In this document: positions 1 through 9,565 of the stretch, one piece after another
Numbering within the stretch: position 1 is the first letter of the stretch
How the letters are laid out: the number at the start of each line of letters is the position of its first letter
Origin: Eubacteriaceae bacterium
Lineage (GTDB): Bacteria > Bacillota > Clostridia > Eubacteriales > Eubacteriaceae
DNA: 51,323 nucleotides
Direction: 5' to 3'
Assembly (NCBI GenBank): GCA_030156895.1
Contig: JASGLP010000018.1
Location: 1-51,323, forward strand
Translations under genes and position numbers: made by a program
Notes under the pieces: model-generated
Database searches by the model: none
Told to the model about the DNA's origin: nothing
What the model saw: the letters and a program-made list of their open reading frames with translations, nothing else

Positions 1-1010
<1,010 letters not shown>

Positions 1011-1019
1011 TTAATATTT

Positions 1020-1283
1020 TTGGTAAAAAGAAAGAGACCTCCCTCCATAAGGACGAAGATCTCGTGTTACCACCTTAATTTATTCTGCTCTTGCAAGCAG
1101 AATCTCTGAAAGTAAGCGAACTTACTTAAGTTCTATCGCGACAAGCGGTTCAAGCTTAAATTATCTCACTCGAACATACTCCCAGGCCATCTTCAACGGC
1201 TATAACCATCGGTTCTCAGCTTTCACCGACTCTCTGTAAGGAAAATCTTACCGTTTACTCTTCTGTTCATCGTATTTAATATT
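1020..1283 (-). promoter_or_regulatory. T-box leader of metG
   Basis: The minus-strand transcript contains AAGGTGGTAACACG (revcomp of about 1065-1078), a good match to the T-box core. Its TGGT can pair with the NCCA end of an uncharged tRNA with discriminator A, as expected for tRNA-Met. Just downstream is a terminator hairpin. Upstream lie long stems typical of Stem I. A Met codon in a plausible specifier context is the ATG at 1177-1175 followed by TTC; another ATG at 1190-1188 is possible. Specifier assignment is tentative, but the T-box class is clear and fits the gene it precedes. Confidence 0.88.
1026..1063 (-). terminator. T-box regulatory terminator before metG
   Basis: Read on the minus strand, GAGATCTTCGTCC and GGAGGGAGGTCTC form a 13-bp stem with one mismatch around a TTAT loop, followed by TTTCTTTTT. 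The 5' arm overlaps the T-box core, as expected for a terminator/antiterminator switch. Confidence 0.85.
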
Positions 1284-1289
1284 GCTTTT

Positions 1290-1317
1290 ATTATACTGGA
1301 CTTTTGTAAATTTTCAA
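1290..1317 (-). promoter_or_regulatory. Putative sigma-A promoter of the metG leader
   Basis: On the minus strand TTGAAA (1317-1312) and TATAAT (1295-1290) are separated by 16 bp. Transcription would start near 1283, just ahead of the T-box leader. The promoter lies directly downstream of the rsmI stop codon. Confidence 0.6.
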
Positions 1318-1334
1318 GTATTTTTCAAAAGTTT

Positions 1335-2177
1335 TCAGACTTTTATTTGCTGATAGACATCTCTTTTCGAAATACCACGATCCTTGGCTACCTGCTTCAT
1401 AGCTTCTTTTTCCGCCATTCCCTGATTTAAGTAATGTTCGAGATGGGCTTCTAACGATAATTCCAACCAAATAAATTCGGGGTTTTCAGCCGCTTCGTCT
1501 TTTGTTTTTCCCTCAATACAGAGTACAAACTCTCCTCTGGGACTGTTTTCCTTAAAATAAAGCATGTGGTCCAAAATACTGCCATAACGAGTCTCTTCAT
1601 ATCGTTTGGTGATTTCTCTAGAAATACTGGTCATGCGATGGGAAAGCCCTTCCTTGTCAAGTGCTTCTAAAGTCTTAAGCAGACGATGAGGGGATTCATA
1701 AAGCACCACCGTATCCGGCGATTTTTTTATTCGCTCAAGGCCTTCGCGATAGACCTTATTTTCCTTTTCCAGAAAACCTAGAAATAAAAAGCGTCTGCTA
1801 TCCAAGCCTGACAAAACCAGGGCGCAAAGGCCGGCATTTGGTCCCGGCACCACTTCCATCTCGATCTCAGCCGCCACACAGGATTTAACCAGGATTGACC
1901 CGGGATCAGAAATCAGCGGCATGCCGGCATCAGAAATCAGGGCAATGTTCTGCCCCTCTGAAAGCATGGTAATTAGTTTTTCAGCCGACTCATGTTCATT
2001 ATGCTGATGATAGGCGATCATTTTTTTTGAGATCTCAAAATGATTGAGAAGCTTGATCGAATGCCTGGTATCTTCCGCCGCAATCAGATCGGCATTTTTC
2101 AAGGCCTCTATGGCTCTAACGCTCATATCCCCCAAATTTCCAATGGGCGTTCCGACAATGGACAGTTTCCCGCTCAT
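1335..2177 (-). CDS. rsmI: 16S rRNA (cytidine-1402-2'-O)-methyltransferase RsmI
   Basis: SAM-dependent methyltransferase of the tetrapyrrole-methylase fold that modifies C1402 in the decoding centre of 16S rRNA. The 280-residue length is normal. Diagnostic stretches are VGTPIGNLGDMS at the N-terminus, AEDTRHSIKLL, SDAGMPLISDPG and VPGPNAGLCAL, which are the SAM and substrate loops of this family. The start overlaps the end of the flavoprotein gene by 4 bp, suggesting translational coupling. Downstream is the metG promoter. Confidence 0.95.
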   Translation of the reverse strand: MSGKLSIVGTPIGNLGDMSVRAIEALKNADLIAAEDTRHSIKLLNHFEISKKMIAYHQHNEHESAEKLITMLSEGQNIALISDAGMPLISDPGSILVKSCVAAEIEMEVVPGPNAGLCALVLSGLDSRRFLFLGFLEKENKVYREGLERIKKSPDTVVLYESPHRLLKTLEALDKEGLSHRMTSISREITKRYEETRYGSILDHMLYFKENSPRGEFVLCIEGKTKDEAAENPEFIWLELSLEAHLEHYLNQGMAEKEAMKQVAKDRGISKRDVYQQIKV

Positions 2178-3568
2178 GATTTTTTATCGAGATTCCGAGC
2201 CACGAAAACACCATTGACCGATGCCTGCATCAGGCCGCGGGTAATGCCAGCACCATCCCCCAGAACATAGAGGTTTTTGATACTGGACTGAAAATCGTGA
2301 TCGACGGTAACTTTGTTGGAATAGAATTTGACTTCCACACCATAAAGTAGGGTTTCATCACTGGCCAGGCCTGGCGATACCACGTCTAAGGCCTGAATCA
2401 TTTCATCAATGTCTTTCATAATGCGATAAGGCAAAACCAGGCACAAGTCTCCCGGCACCGCGTCGATTAAAGTCGGCCGAATGTTATTGCGGTTAAGCCG
2501 CTCTTCAGTGGTGCGCCGGCCTCTTAAAAAGTCCCCATAACGCTGAACCAGAATTTTATTGCCGGTCAGCATGTTCGCCAGTCCTGCTATATGTTTACCG
2601 TAAGCAATGGGCTCTCTGAAGGGTTCCGTAAAACTTTTTGAAACCAGGAGGGCAAAATTAGTATTATTCGTCTTTAAGCTGTCTGATTTATAAGAGTGGC
2701 CATTTACCACTGCCAGCTGGTTGTCATAATACTCCGTTGATACCACACCGCCGGGATTGGAACAAAAAGTTCTGACACTGTCATCAAAAGTGGGGGTATA
2801 GTAAATCAGTTTTCCTTCGTACAAGGAATCATTAATCTCCTGCATCACTTCGTTGCGGGTCTCAACTCGGACACCCAAATCAATTTTACCAACCTTTGTT
2901 TCGACCTGATGATCATCACAGATCTTCTTAAACCATTCTGAGCCTTCACGGCCTACTGCTACAACCACTTTTTCAGCCATAAAGGTCTCACCCTTGGCCT
3001 CAACCCCTTTTACTTCATTATCAGAAATAATCAGGCTATCAACTGGCATTCTAAATTTAATTTCAACGCCCAGATCATCCATCAGATAATGCTGGATGCG
3101 CTGATAAATAGTATAACCTACTTCCGTTCCCATGTGACGAACCGGACATTCCACCAGCTTTAAATTGCTCTGAATGGCCTTGGTTCTGATATCACGTATT
3201 TTCTGGGGCTGGTCTACGCCATGAACATGGCAATCCGCACCAAATTGCAGATATATTTCATCAACGTAGTCAATTAAATCCACCGTTGACTGATAACCGA
3301 TATATTCGGGCAGTTCCCCGCCCACATCCGGTGAGAGGGATAGTTTGCCATCGGAAAAAGCCCCGGCGCCGGCAAAACCCGTGGTAATATTGCAGGGTTT
3401 ACACCCTACGCAGACCCCCGACTGGCGCTTGGGGCAAATCCGTTTTTCGATGGGATTACCTTTTTCCATCATCAGAATATTTAAATTTTGATTATTTTTC
3501 TTAAGTTCCATCGCCGTAAAAATCCCGCCTGGGCCGGCACCAATAATGATCACATCATAATTCGTCAT
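2174..3568 (-). CDS. FAD-dependent oxidoreductase, COG2509-like
   Basis: Predicted flavoprotein of unknown substrate. It starts with a classic dinucleotide-binding fold (VIIIGAGPGGI). A cysteine cluster C-x7-C-x2-C-x2-C follows at about residues 45-58 (ICPKRQSGVCVGCKPC), then the TTGFAGAGAFSDGKL region typical of COG2509 dehydrogenases and a C-terminal FAD loop (LYVLGDGAGITRG). The reading frame is open further upstream to 3619, but the ATG at 3568 has an AAGGATG ribosome-binding site 7-8 bases before it and leaves 13 bp after dnaB, so it is preferred. The cysteines could bind a metal or Fe-S centre, which is an inference. Family assignment is good; function is not known. Confidence 0.85.
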   Translation of the reverse strand: MTNYDVIIIGAGPGGIFTAMELKKNNQNLNILMMEKGNPIEKRICPKRQSGVCVGCKPCNITTGFAGAGAFSDGKLSLSPDVGGELPEYIGYQSTVDLIDYVDEIYLQFGADCHVHGVDQPQKIRDIRTKAIQSNLKLVECPVRHMGTEVGYTIYQRIQHYLMDDLGVEIKFRMPVDSLIISDNEVKGVEAKGETFMAEKVVVAVGREGSEWFKKICDDHQVETKVGKIDLGVRVETRNEVMQEINDSLYEGKLIYYTPTFDDSVRTFCSNPGGVVSTEYYDNQLAVVNGHSYKSDSLKTNNTNFALLVSKSFTEPFREPIAYGKHIAGLANMLTGNKILVQRYGDFLRGRRTTEERLNRNNIRPTLIDAVPGDLCLVLPYRIMKDIDEMIQALDVVSPGLASDETLLYGVEVKFYSNKVTVDHDFQSSIKNLYVLGDGAGITRGLMQASVNGVFVARNLDKKS

Positions 3569-3581
3569 CGTTTTTTCATCC

Positions 3582-4931
3582 TTATAAAAATAGATCGCCG
3601 CCGTATTCTTCCTCTTCAAAGCCCACGGCCAGATCGTTAAATTTCGTGTATTCTGGAATCCAGGCTAACTTAATGGCGCCTGTCGGGCCGTTTCGCTGCT
3701 TGGCGATATTGACTTCCGCAATATTTTTGAGTTCCGGGTTATCATCGTAATAGGACTCGCGATATAAAAGCATAATCACATCAGCATCCTGCTCGATTGA
3801 TCCGGACTCCCTCAGATCCGACATCACCGGATGATGGTCGGTTCGGGCATCCGGCGCACGGCTCAACTGTGAAAGGGCAATGACCGGCGCTTCCATTTCT
3901 CTGGCCAGAGCCTTTAAGCCCCTTGACATTTCCGATATCTCATTCTGGCGGTTCTCAGACTTGCCACCGCCACTCATCAGCTGCAGGTAATCGATCATGA
4001 TCAGATCCAGGGCTTTTTCTGTTTTTAAACGTCGACATTTAGACCGCAGATCAGAAATAGTAATCCCTGGTGTGTCATCAATAAAAATACTGGACCCATA
4101 CAAGGTGTTATAGCCAACCGCCATCCGTTCCCAGTCTTCTTTTGAAAGATTCCCGGTTCGAACATTATTGCTATCAACCAATGACGCCGCGCATAACATA
4201 CGCTGCACCAGCTGTTCCTTAGACATTTCCAGACTAAAAATAGCCACCGATTTTTTATCTTTTACCGCCGCATTCTGGGCAACATTTAAGGCAAAGGCAG
4301 TTTTTCCCATTGAGGGTCGGGCCGCCACGATAATCAGATCTGAGGGCTGGAGACCAGCCGTCATCAGGTTGAGTTCCGTAAAGCCGGTATCGACTCCCGT
4401 TAATTTCCCCTTGTTTTTTTCAATCGCTTCAATCTGGGAAAGGGTCGTGCCCAGGGTTTCCTGAATACTCTGAAAGTCTCCGGTTCGGCGTCCCTGGGAA
4501 ACCCTAAAAATTTCCTGCTCAGCCCGATCGATCAGATCGCCAATGTTGCCATACTGGCCGTAGCTGTCTTCTAAAATATTCGAAGCCGTAAAAATAAGCC
4601 TTCTCACTATGGCCTTTTCATGCACAATTTCGCAGTATTCCAGATAGTTTGTATGAATCGGAACCATCTCAATCAACTGGCTCAAATAGGCGGGCCCGCC
4701 GATTTCATCCAGAATCCCCTTATTTCTTAATTCATTCAAAAGGGTAACGGTATCAATGGGTTTGCGCTCATTGCTGAGCGCCAGCATCGATTCATAGATC
4801 TCCCGGTGGGCACTGCGATAAAAATCATTGGGTGAAAGAATTTCTTCGGCCTTGGCAATATTGGATTCCTCCATCAGGATGGCTCCCAACACCGACTGTT
4901 CCGCCTCAATATTATGGGGTGGTACCTTCAT
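3582..4931 (-). CDS. dnaB: Replicative DNA helicase DnaB
   Basis: Hexameric 5'-3' helicase that unwinds DNA at the replication fork. The N-terminal DnaB domain begins with PPHNIEAEQSVLGA, and the RecA-like core has Walker A ARPSMGKT at about residues 204-211 and Walker B LIMIDYLQL. Length of about 449 aa is typical and no intein is present. The start could be the ATG at 4931 or the GTG one codon upstream at 4934; a GGAGG lies 11-14 bases away. It is packed 6 bp after rplI in the conserved yybS-gdpP-rplI-dnaB order of Firmicutes. Confidence 0.97.
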   Translation of the reverse strand: MKVPPHNIEAEQSVLGAILMEESNIAKAEEILSPNDFYRSAHREIYESMLALSNERKPIDTVTLLNELRNKGILDEIGGPAYLSQLIEMVPIHTNYLEYCEIVHEKAIVRRLIFTASNILEDSYGQYGNIGDLIDRAEQEIFRVSQGRRTGDFQSIQETLGTTLSQIEAIEKNKGKLTGVDTGFTELNLMTAGLQPSDLIIVAARPSMGKTAFALNVAQNAAVKDKKSVAIFSLEMSKEQLVQRMLCAASLVDSNNVRTGNLSKEDWERMAVGYNTLYGSSIFIDDTPGITISDLRSKCRRLKTEKALDLIMIDYLQLMSGGGKSENRQNEISEMSRGLKALAREMEAPVIALSQLSRAPDARTDHHPVMSDLRESGSIEQDADVIMLLYRESYYDDNPELKNIAEVNIAKQRNGPTGAIKLAWIPEYTKFNDLAVGFEEEEYGGDLFL

Positions 4932-4940
4932 CACGCTTTT

Positions 4941-5390
4941 TTAAGCCTCCCCTTTAACGATCACCGTTAAATTTCCGATAATCCCCTGATAGGTTTTAAT
5001 TTTTACTTCAATGCGACCAACATTGCGAATGGGCGCATCTAATTCGATTTTTCGCTTATCGATCTTGATCCCTTTCTCAGCTTCCAGGCGCTCAGCAATA
5101 TCCTTAGTCGTTACGGAACCAAATAATTTGCCGTCATCTGCGGCTCTCTCGACAATCGTAATCTCGGTTTTTCCCAGACTATCTGCCAGCTTCTGGGCTT
5201 CTGCCCGTTCTTCTTTTATTTTCTGGACCTCATCAGCTTTGGCCTGATTAGCCGCCTCGATATTTTCGTCACTGCCAATCACAGCCTTTTTATTTTTTAT
5301 CAGGAAATTGCGGCCATAACCGTCCTTAACTTCGACGATATCCCCTTTATTTCCAACATTTTTAACATTTTCAAGTAATACAACTTTCAT
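4941..5390 (-). CDS. rplI: 50S ribosomal protein L9
   Basis: Large-subunit ribosomal protein with two globular domains joined by a long helix. The N-terminal domain begins MKVVLLENVKNVGNKGD, which is diagnostic, followed by KDGYGRNFLIK and a central charged helix. The 149-aa length is standard. The ATG overlaps the gdpP stop by one base (TAATG), so the two are likely translated in series. A GGAG ribosome-binding site lies in the end of gdpP. Confidence 0.98.
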   Translation of the reverse strand: MKVVLLENVKNVGNKGDIVEVKDGYGRNFLIKNKKAVIGSDENIEAANQAKADEVQKIKEERAEAQKLADSLGKTEITIVERAADDGKLFGSVTTKDIAERLEAEKGIKIDKRKIELDAPIRNVGRIEVKIKTYQGIIGNLTVIVKGEA

Positions 5391-7363
5391 TATTCATTCT
5401 CCTTCTGATATTTTTCAATTGCTTCAATCAAAAGCTCTCTGCCAATTTCCGGATCGGTCACATTGGGCAGCTGAGCACCGGCCATGGCCAGATGACCACC
5501 ACCGCCTAGTTTTTCCAAAATCACCTGAACATTGATATCCCCCATGGAACGACCACTGATATTGAGGCCGTCATCATTTTTTAAAATGATAAAGGAAGCA
5601 ATGATTCCCTTGATATTTAACAGCTCATCCGCAGCCTGGGCGGCAATCAGCCGACCTGAATCCGTATTGTTTTCAAAAACCGAGACAGCAATATTATCAA
5701 AATAAATTTTGGCATTTTTAACCGCTTCCGACTTCTTGGCGTAGGTGCTTAAGTCGTCCTGCAAAAGCGTCTTGGCAATGATTGTATCAGCGCCTTTACG
5801 TTTTAAATAGGAGGCTGCTTCAAAGGTTCTGACCCCCGTCTTTAAAGTAAACATCTTGGTATCCATACAGATTCCGGCCAATAAGGCGTTAGCTTCCACC
5901 GCATCGACAGTTTTTTCTTTCTCATCAATATATTGAATCAGTTCTGTCACCAGCTCACAGGTCGATGATGCATAACTTTCGGTATAAGTCATAATCGCAT
6001 TGGCAATGGATTTACCCGATAAGCGGTGATGGTCAATAACCACGACCTTGGAAACCTGTTCCGGCAGTTCCGGCATTTCCAAAAAATTGCCATTTTGAGT
6101 GTCCACAATAATGACCAGGGTTTTTTCCTGCTTAAATTCTTCCACTTCCTTAGGGGTGATAAAGGCTTCCTGATAATCCCCTTTTTCAAGAAGATACTCA
6201 AACATTGATTTAATTGAATAATTGATTTCCCGGATAATAATCCTGGCTTCTTTATCAAGCGCCCGACAGACGCCCAACAAACCAATGGCTGACCCCAGAC
6301 AATCCATATCCGGATTCTGATGCCCCATCAGGAGCACATTATCGGCTTCTTTAATCAGTTCCGCCAAACCATGCGCTTTGACGCGCGCCTTAACCTTGGT
6401 TCGCTTTTCAGTGGCCTCGGTTTTACCGCCGTAAAAGAGCATTTTATCATCCCGCCGCACCACGGCCTGGTCACCGCCGCGAGCCAGGGCAATTTCCAGC
6501 GCCGCATGGGATAACTCTTGGGATTCCTTAATCCCCAGAATTTTTTCCGAGATGCCAATCCCGATACTTAAAGTAACCGGCGTTTTTTCATCATTCTCAA
6601 TTTCTCTGACATCATCCAGTATTTTAAAACGCTCATCCTGGATGCCGCAAATTTTGCCACGTTCAAAAATCATCAGATAACGGTCATTCTCATATTCAAC
6701 AATGACACTGTCAATGGCTTTAGCCCAGCGGTTGATTTTAATATCCACCTGACTTAAAACAGCTGACCGCTTATGACTGGGCAGTTTTTCATTGATTTCG
6801 TCGTAGTTGTCAATGACAACATAACAAAAAATCGGTGAAGTTTTGCGGTAAAGCTGTTTCTGTCTCGATTGCTCGGTCAGATCAAAAAAGTGAACCAGCT
6901 CGAACTGATGAACTTTATCCGTAAACGAGTTGGTGACAACCCCATACTCTCGCTCTTCATAATTAAAAGTATACTCTTCCACCTGAACTGCCGCTTTTAA
7001 ATCAAAGCCCAGTTCCTCGATGATATTTTTATTAAAAAGGGCTCTTTTTTCACTTTTAAAGACATTGCCAAAAGTCTGATTATACCAGTATATAACCCCT
7101 TCTATATCAACGATTGTCATGGCGATGGGCATTTCATACATCCGTTCCTGATTAATTTTATCCAGGTCGGCATAAATATTCTCGATTGCCTGAGTAAAAC
7201 GGACTTCATCAATTGAGATGTTTTTCTTGTAATAATATAGCAGGGAAACAAAAACAAGCAGACCAGCGACTCCCAGAATTTGGTTATAGACCAGAATGCC
7301 CAGCGATAAAACCAGGACCGATATCAGGGCAAAAACCACCAGCGCGTTGATTCTATCCTTCAT
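5390..7363 (-). CDS. gdpP: Cyclic-di-AMP phosphodiesterase GdpP (YybT type)
   Basis: Membrane-bound enzyme that hydrolyses c-di-AMP to pApA, controlling osmotic and cell-wall homeostasis. Two transmembrane helices occupy roughly residues 5-47. A PAS-like domain follows (about 85-150), then a degenerate GGDEF domain (about 170-310) lacking an intact GGDEF signature, then DHH (NPDMDCLGSAIG near 350, VVIDHHR near 443) and a DHHA1 domain ending in GGGGHLAMAGAQ. At 657 aa it matches the Bacillus protein. The ATG overlaps the yybS stop by 4 bp. All DHH metal ligands visible in these motifs are intact, so it should be active. Confidence 0.95.
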   Translation of the reverse strand: MKDRINALVVFALISVLVLSLGILVYNQILGVAGLLVFVSLLYYYKKNISIDEVRFTQAIENIYADLDKINQERMYEMPIAMTIVDIEGVIYWYNQTFGNVFKSEKRALFNKNIIEELGFDLKAAVQVEEYTFNYEEREYGVVTNSFTDKVHQFELVHFFDLTEQSRQKQLYRKTSPIFCYVVIDNYDEINEKLPSHKRSAVLSQVDIKINRWAKAIDSVIVEYENDRYLMIFERGKICGIQDERFKILDDVREIENDEKTPVTLSIGIGISEKILGIKESQELSHAALEIALARGGDQAVVRRDDKMLFYGGKTEATEKRTKVKARVKAHGLAELIKEADNVLLMGHQNPDMDCLGSAIGLLGVCRALDKEARIIIREINYSIKSMFEYLLEKGDYQEAFITPKEVEEFKQEKTLVIIVDTQNGNFLEMPELPEQVSKVVVIDHHRLSGKSIANAIMTYTESYASSTCELVTELIQYIDEKEKTVDAVEANALLAGICMDTKMFTLKTGVRTFEAASYLKRKGADTIIAKTLLQDDLSTYAKKSEAVKNAKIYFDNIAVSVFENNTDSGRLIAAQAADELLNIKGIIASFIILKNDDGLNISGRSMGDINVQVILEKLGGGGHLAMAGAQLPNVTDPEIGRELLIEAIEKYQKENE

Positions 7364-8313
7364 TTGATTTCGTTCTCCCTTCGAAAGATCCGGCGAATAT
7401 CAAGGTAAGTATCCACAATCCCCAGAAACGTAATCAGCGGCTGCAAGAAAATGCACATCATACCAGCCAGAATTTTAATTCCTTTATTCTTTACTTGTTT
7501 ATAAGCCAGATAATTATAAACACAAGCCATCCCCATTATAAAGAAGACAATGTCAACAAGCGTGCTGATTGTAATGGTATAAATTTCAGGAATTGCCGAT
7601 ATCTGCAGCATGTTTACCAGAAAAACGCCCAATAGAAGGAGCATTAAAAATACTTTTAAATGCTGCGGCATGGTCAGCTCAGAAAGCGGTCGATAGCCTT
7701 TAATCGCATAACCTAGACGCTTTAAAATCAAATCAGCGCAAAAAATATTCGCCATTGCCAAAAGGATTGGCATCAAAATAAAAGCAGCTGGAATCGTTAG
7801 AAGCATCATTTGAAGATTGTTTTCAATTGCCGCCTCCATGGTCTGTAATTGGCCGGCATCAAGCACCCCCATTGTTTGATAGAGTTGCAGCAAATCCTGC
7901 GAGCTCGTTTCAAGCATTTCAATCATCCAGTTAATATAATTGACTCCGGTTAGCAATTGATAAAAAAGAATGTTCGCAACTATAAAAATGGCAAATCCTA
8001 TCGATCCTAGAATTGTTTTTTGCGTCGGTGAAAAGTTTTTTAAATAAGCTAAACCTAAACAGCAGCCGATAATTAATAAAAGCATTCCCAATTGAATCGC
8101 CGCGATCGGTCCGATCAAAAGTCCCAAAAGCAGGGTTGCTGCCAGACTTGAAAGAATACTCACTTTAAAACCCTGGCGTTGACCTAAAATTATCATTGCT
8201 ACCGGAATAAAAAATGTCAGGATTACAAAGAATGGCAGATAAAAAGTAAGCAGTGATAAAATCACTGTAATTGCACAAAAGATAGCGCCTTCGGTAATTG
8301 CTCTGGTCTTCAT
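7360..8313 (-). CDS. yybS: YybS family membrane protein (DUF2232)
   Basis: Polytopic membrane protein of about 317 aa with roughly eight hydrophobic segments, starting with MKTRAITEGAIFCAITVILS, which is typical of DUF2232/YybS. Its biochemical role is not established. Position directly upstream of gdpP with a 4-bp overlap is conserved in Firmicutes and supports the call. The C-terminal YLDIRRIF segment is followed by a short charged tail. The ATG at 8313 has GGAGG nearby. Confidence 0.85.
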   Translation of the reverse strand: MKTRAITEGAIFCAITVILSLLTFYLPFFVILTFFIPVAMIILGQRQGFKVSILSSLAATLLLGLLIGPIAAIQLGMLLLIIGCCLGLAYLKNFSPTQKTILGSIGFAIFIVANILFYQLLTGVNYINWMIEMLETSSQDLLQLYQTMGVLDAGQLQTMEAAIENNLQMMLLTIPAAFILMPILLAMANIFCADLILKRLGYAIKGYRPLSELTMPQHLKVFLMLLLLGVFLVNMLQISAIPEIYTITISTLVDIVFFIMGMACVYNYLAYKQVKNKGIKILAGMMCIFLQPLITFLGIVDTYLDIRRIFRRENEIK

Positions 8314-8430
8314 TTTTCCTCCATTTCTTTTAAATTACGTTAATCATTTCAAATAAAAATTATATCATAACCGTTTGAAATTCACATTACTTTTTCATTT
8401 TCGGATAGAAATTTATCAATTCGGATAAAG

Positions 8431-8473
8431 AAAAAGCCACAGCGGATTTCTTTCAACTCCGTTGTGGCTTTTT
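8431..8473. terminator. Terminator of the rpsF-ssb-rpsR operon
   Basis: Inverted repeat AAAAAGCCACAGCGGA (8431-8446) / TCCGTTGTGGCTTTTT (8458-8473): a 16-bp stem with one G-U pair and an 11-nt loop. Flanking A and T tracts let it work in either direction. It lies 20 bp past the rpsR stop and separates rpsR from yybS. Confidence 0.92.
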
Positions 8474-8493
8474 ATTAAGACTTTCATTTCTTT

Positions 8494-8721
8494 TTAACTG
8501 TTTGTTGTATATGGCAATAAGGCTACATTACGCGCTCTTTTAATCGCTTCAGTCACTTTACGCTGGTGTTTTGCGCAAGTTCCTGTTGCTCGACGCGGTA
8601 AAATTTTACCTTTTTCAGAAATGAATTTTTTTAAAGTTGCAACGTCTTTATAATCGACTTCCTCTGCGTTTTTTTCACAGAATTCGCATACTTTTCTTCT
8701 TTTCTTAAATGGTTTTGGCAT
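8494..8721 (-). CDS. rpsR: 30S ribosomal protein S18
   Basis: Small-subunit protein that binds 16S rRNA as a pair with S6. The 75-aa protein has the family core [20 protein letters not shown] and [21 protein letters not shown]. It has cysteines near the N-terminus (CEFCEKN) and in TGTC, matching the zinc-binding form of S18. An AGGAGG site precedes the ATG. It is last in the rpsF-ssb-rpsR operon and is followed by a strong terminator. Confidence 0.98.
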   Translation of the reverse strand: MPKPFKKRRKVCEFCEKNAEEVDYKDVATLKKFISEKGKILPRRATGTCAKHQRKVTEAIKRARNVALLPYTTNS

Positions 8722-8738
8722 TGCTTTTTCCTCCTATC

Positions 8739-9170
8739 TTAAAAAGGTACTTCATCATCATCGGCCATCAGATGAAAATCTTCATCCAGACCCATTGCTG
8801 ACATATTGTTATCCGGTCTAGGTGCTGATGGCTGCGAATAACCGCCTTCACGTCGGCCTGATGAAAGAAAAGTCAATTCATCGCCAACAACTTCGGTCAC
8901 ATAACGCTTTGTGCCATCCTGCGCATCGTAATTTCTGACTTGTATTCTGCCTGACACACCAATTTGACTGCCTTTTGACAAATATTGACCAGCCAGTTCC
9001 GCCTGTTTTCCCCAAAATACGATTGGAATAAAATCAGCTTCCTTCTGTCCGTCTTTATTTTTAAATCGACGATCAACGGCCAGTGTAAATGTTGCTACTG
9101 CTCGACCCGACATTGTATTTTTAACTTCCGGATCGCGCGTCAGTCTTCCTACCAGAATTACTTTGTTCAC
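8739..9170 (-). CDS. ssb: Single-stranded DNA-binding protein
   Basis: OB-fold protein that coats single-stranded DNA during replication and repair. The N-terminal domain begins MNKVILVGRLTRDPEVK, followed by FWGKQAELAGQYLSKGSQ. A flexible Gly/Ser/Pro linker leads to the acidic C-terminal tip DDDEVPF, which recruits partner proteins. The 143-aa length is normal. The start codon is GTG (9170-9168) with a strong GGGGG run just upstream; no better ATG exists in frame. It sits between the S6 and S18 genes, the standard arrangement. Confidence 0.97.
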   Translation of the reverse strand: MNKVILVGRLTRDPEVKNTMSGRAVATFTLAVDRRFKNKDGQKEADFIPIVFWGKQAELAGQYLSKGSQIGVSGRIQVRNYDAQDGTKRYVTEVVGDELTFLSSGRREGGYSQPSAPRPDNNMSAMGLDEDFHLMADDDEVPF

Positions 9171-9181
9171 AGAAACACCCC

Positions 9182-9475
9182 CTATTTTTCTTTTTTAATA
9201 ACAATACTGCGAATAAACGGTTCAGTGATCTTGTACAAGTGATCAAGGCCATCTAAAACTGAGTTATCAGCTTTAAAGTCAATTAAGACATAATAACCTT
9301 CTTGATACTTTTTGTCGATTTCATAGGCTAACTTTCGTTTTCCCCATTCATCAACGTTCTCAACGGTTCCTGCTGTCTCAATTGTCGCTTTCACTTTACC
9401 GATTAATTCATCAATCGCTTCCTTCTCAAGTTCAGGCTTTAAAACAAATAGAGTTTCATACGCTTTCATTTCCAT
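9182..9475 (-). CDS. rpsF: 30S ribosomal protein S6
   Basis: Small-subunit protein that pairs with S18. The 97-aa protein has YETLFVLKPELEKEAI at the N-terminus, WGKRKLAYEIDKKYQEGYYV in the middle and ITEPFIRSIVIKK at the end, all canonical. The ATG at 9475 follows GGAGGTGAA; a second in-frame ATG is at 9469. First gene of the rpsF-ssb-rpsR operon, preceded by its own promoter and a leader hairpin. Confidence 0.98.
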   Translation of the reverse strand: MEMKAYETLFVLKPELEKEAIDELIGKVKATIETAGTVENVDEWGKRKLAYEIDKKYQEGYYVLIDFKADNSVLDGLDHLYKITEPFIRSIVIKKEK

Positions 9476-9496
9476 TTCACCTCCTTATGGACTATG

Positions 9497-9515
9497 GCTC
9501 GTCATCCTGACGAGC
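9497..9515 (-). promoter_or_regulatory. Leader hairpin upstream of rpsF
   Basis: GCTCGTC (9497-9503) and GACGAGC (9509-9515) form a perfect 7-bp stem with a 5-nt loop between the promoter and the rpsF ribosome-binding site. No T tract follows on either strand, so it is not a terminator. It could be a site for feedback by the S6:S18 complex, which is known to bind rpsF leaders in some bacteria, but I do not see that motif's expected CCG/ACCG elements. Confidence 0.45.
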
Positions 9516-9532
9516 AAGGATACCAGTTTTTA

Positions 9533-9560
9533 ATTATATCACATTACTAAAATAATACAA
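9533..9560 (-). promoter_or_regulatory. Promoter of rpsF-ssb-rpsR
   Basis: On the minus strand TTGTAT (9560-9555), 16 bp, then TATAAT (9538-9533), with a TG one base ahead of the -10 (extended -10). Transcription would start near 9526, giving a ~50-nt leader. Confidence 0.7.
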
Positions 9561-9565
9561 GGGTT

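Noticed and set aside
4168-4464. 98-aa plus-strand frame inside dnaB
   Set aside because: Antisense shadow of a conserved helicase gene.
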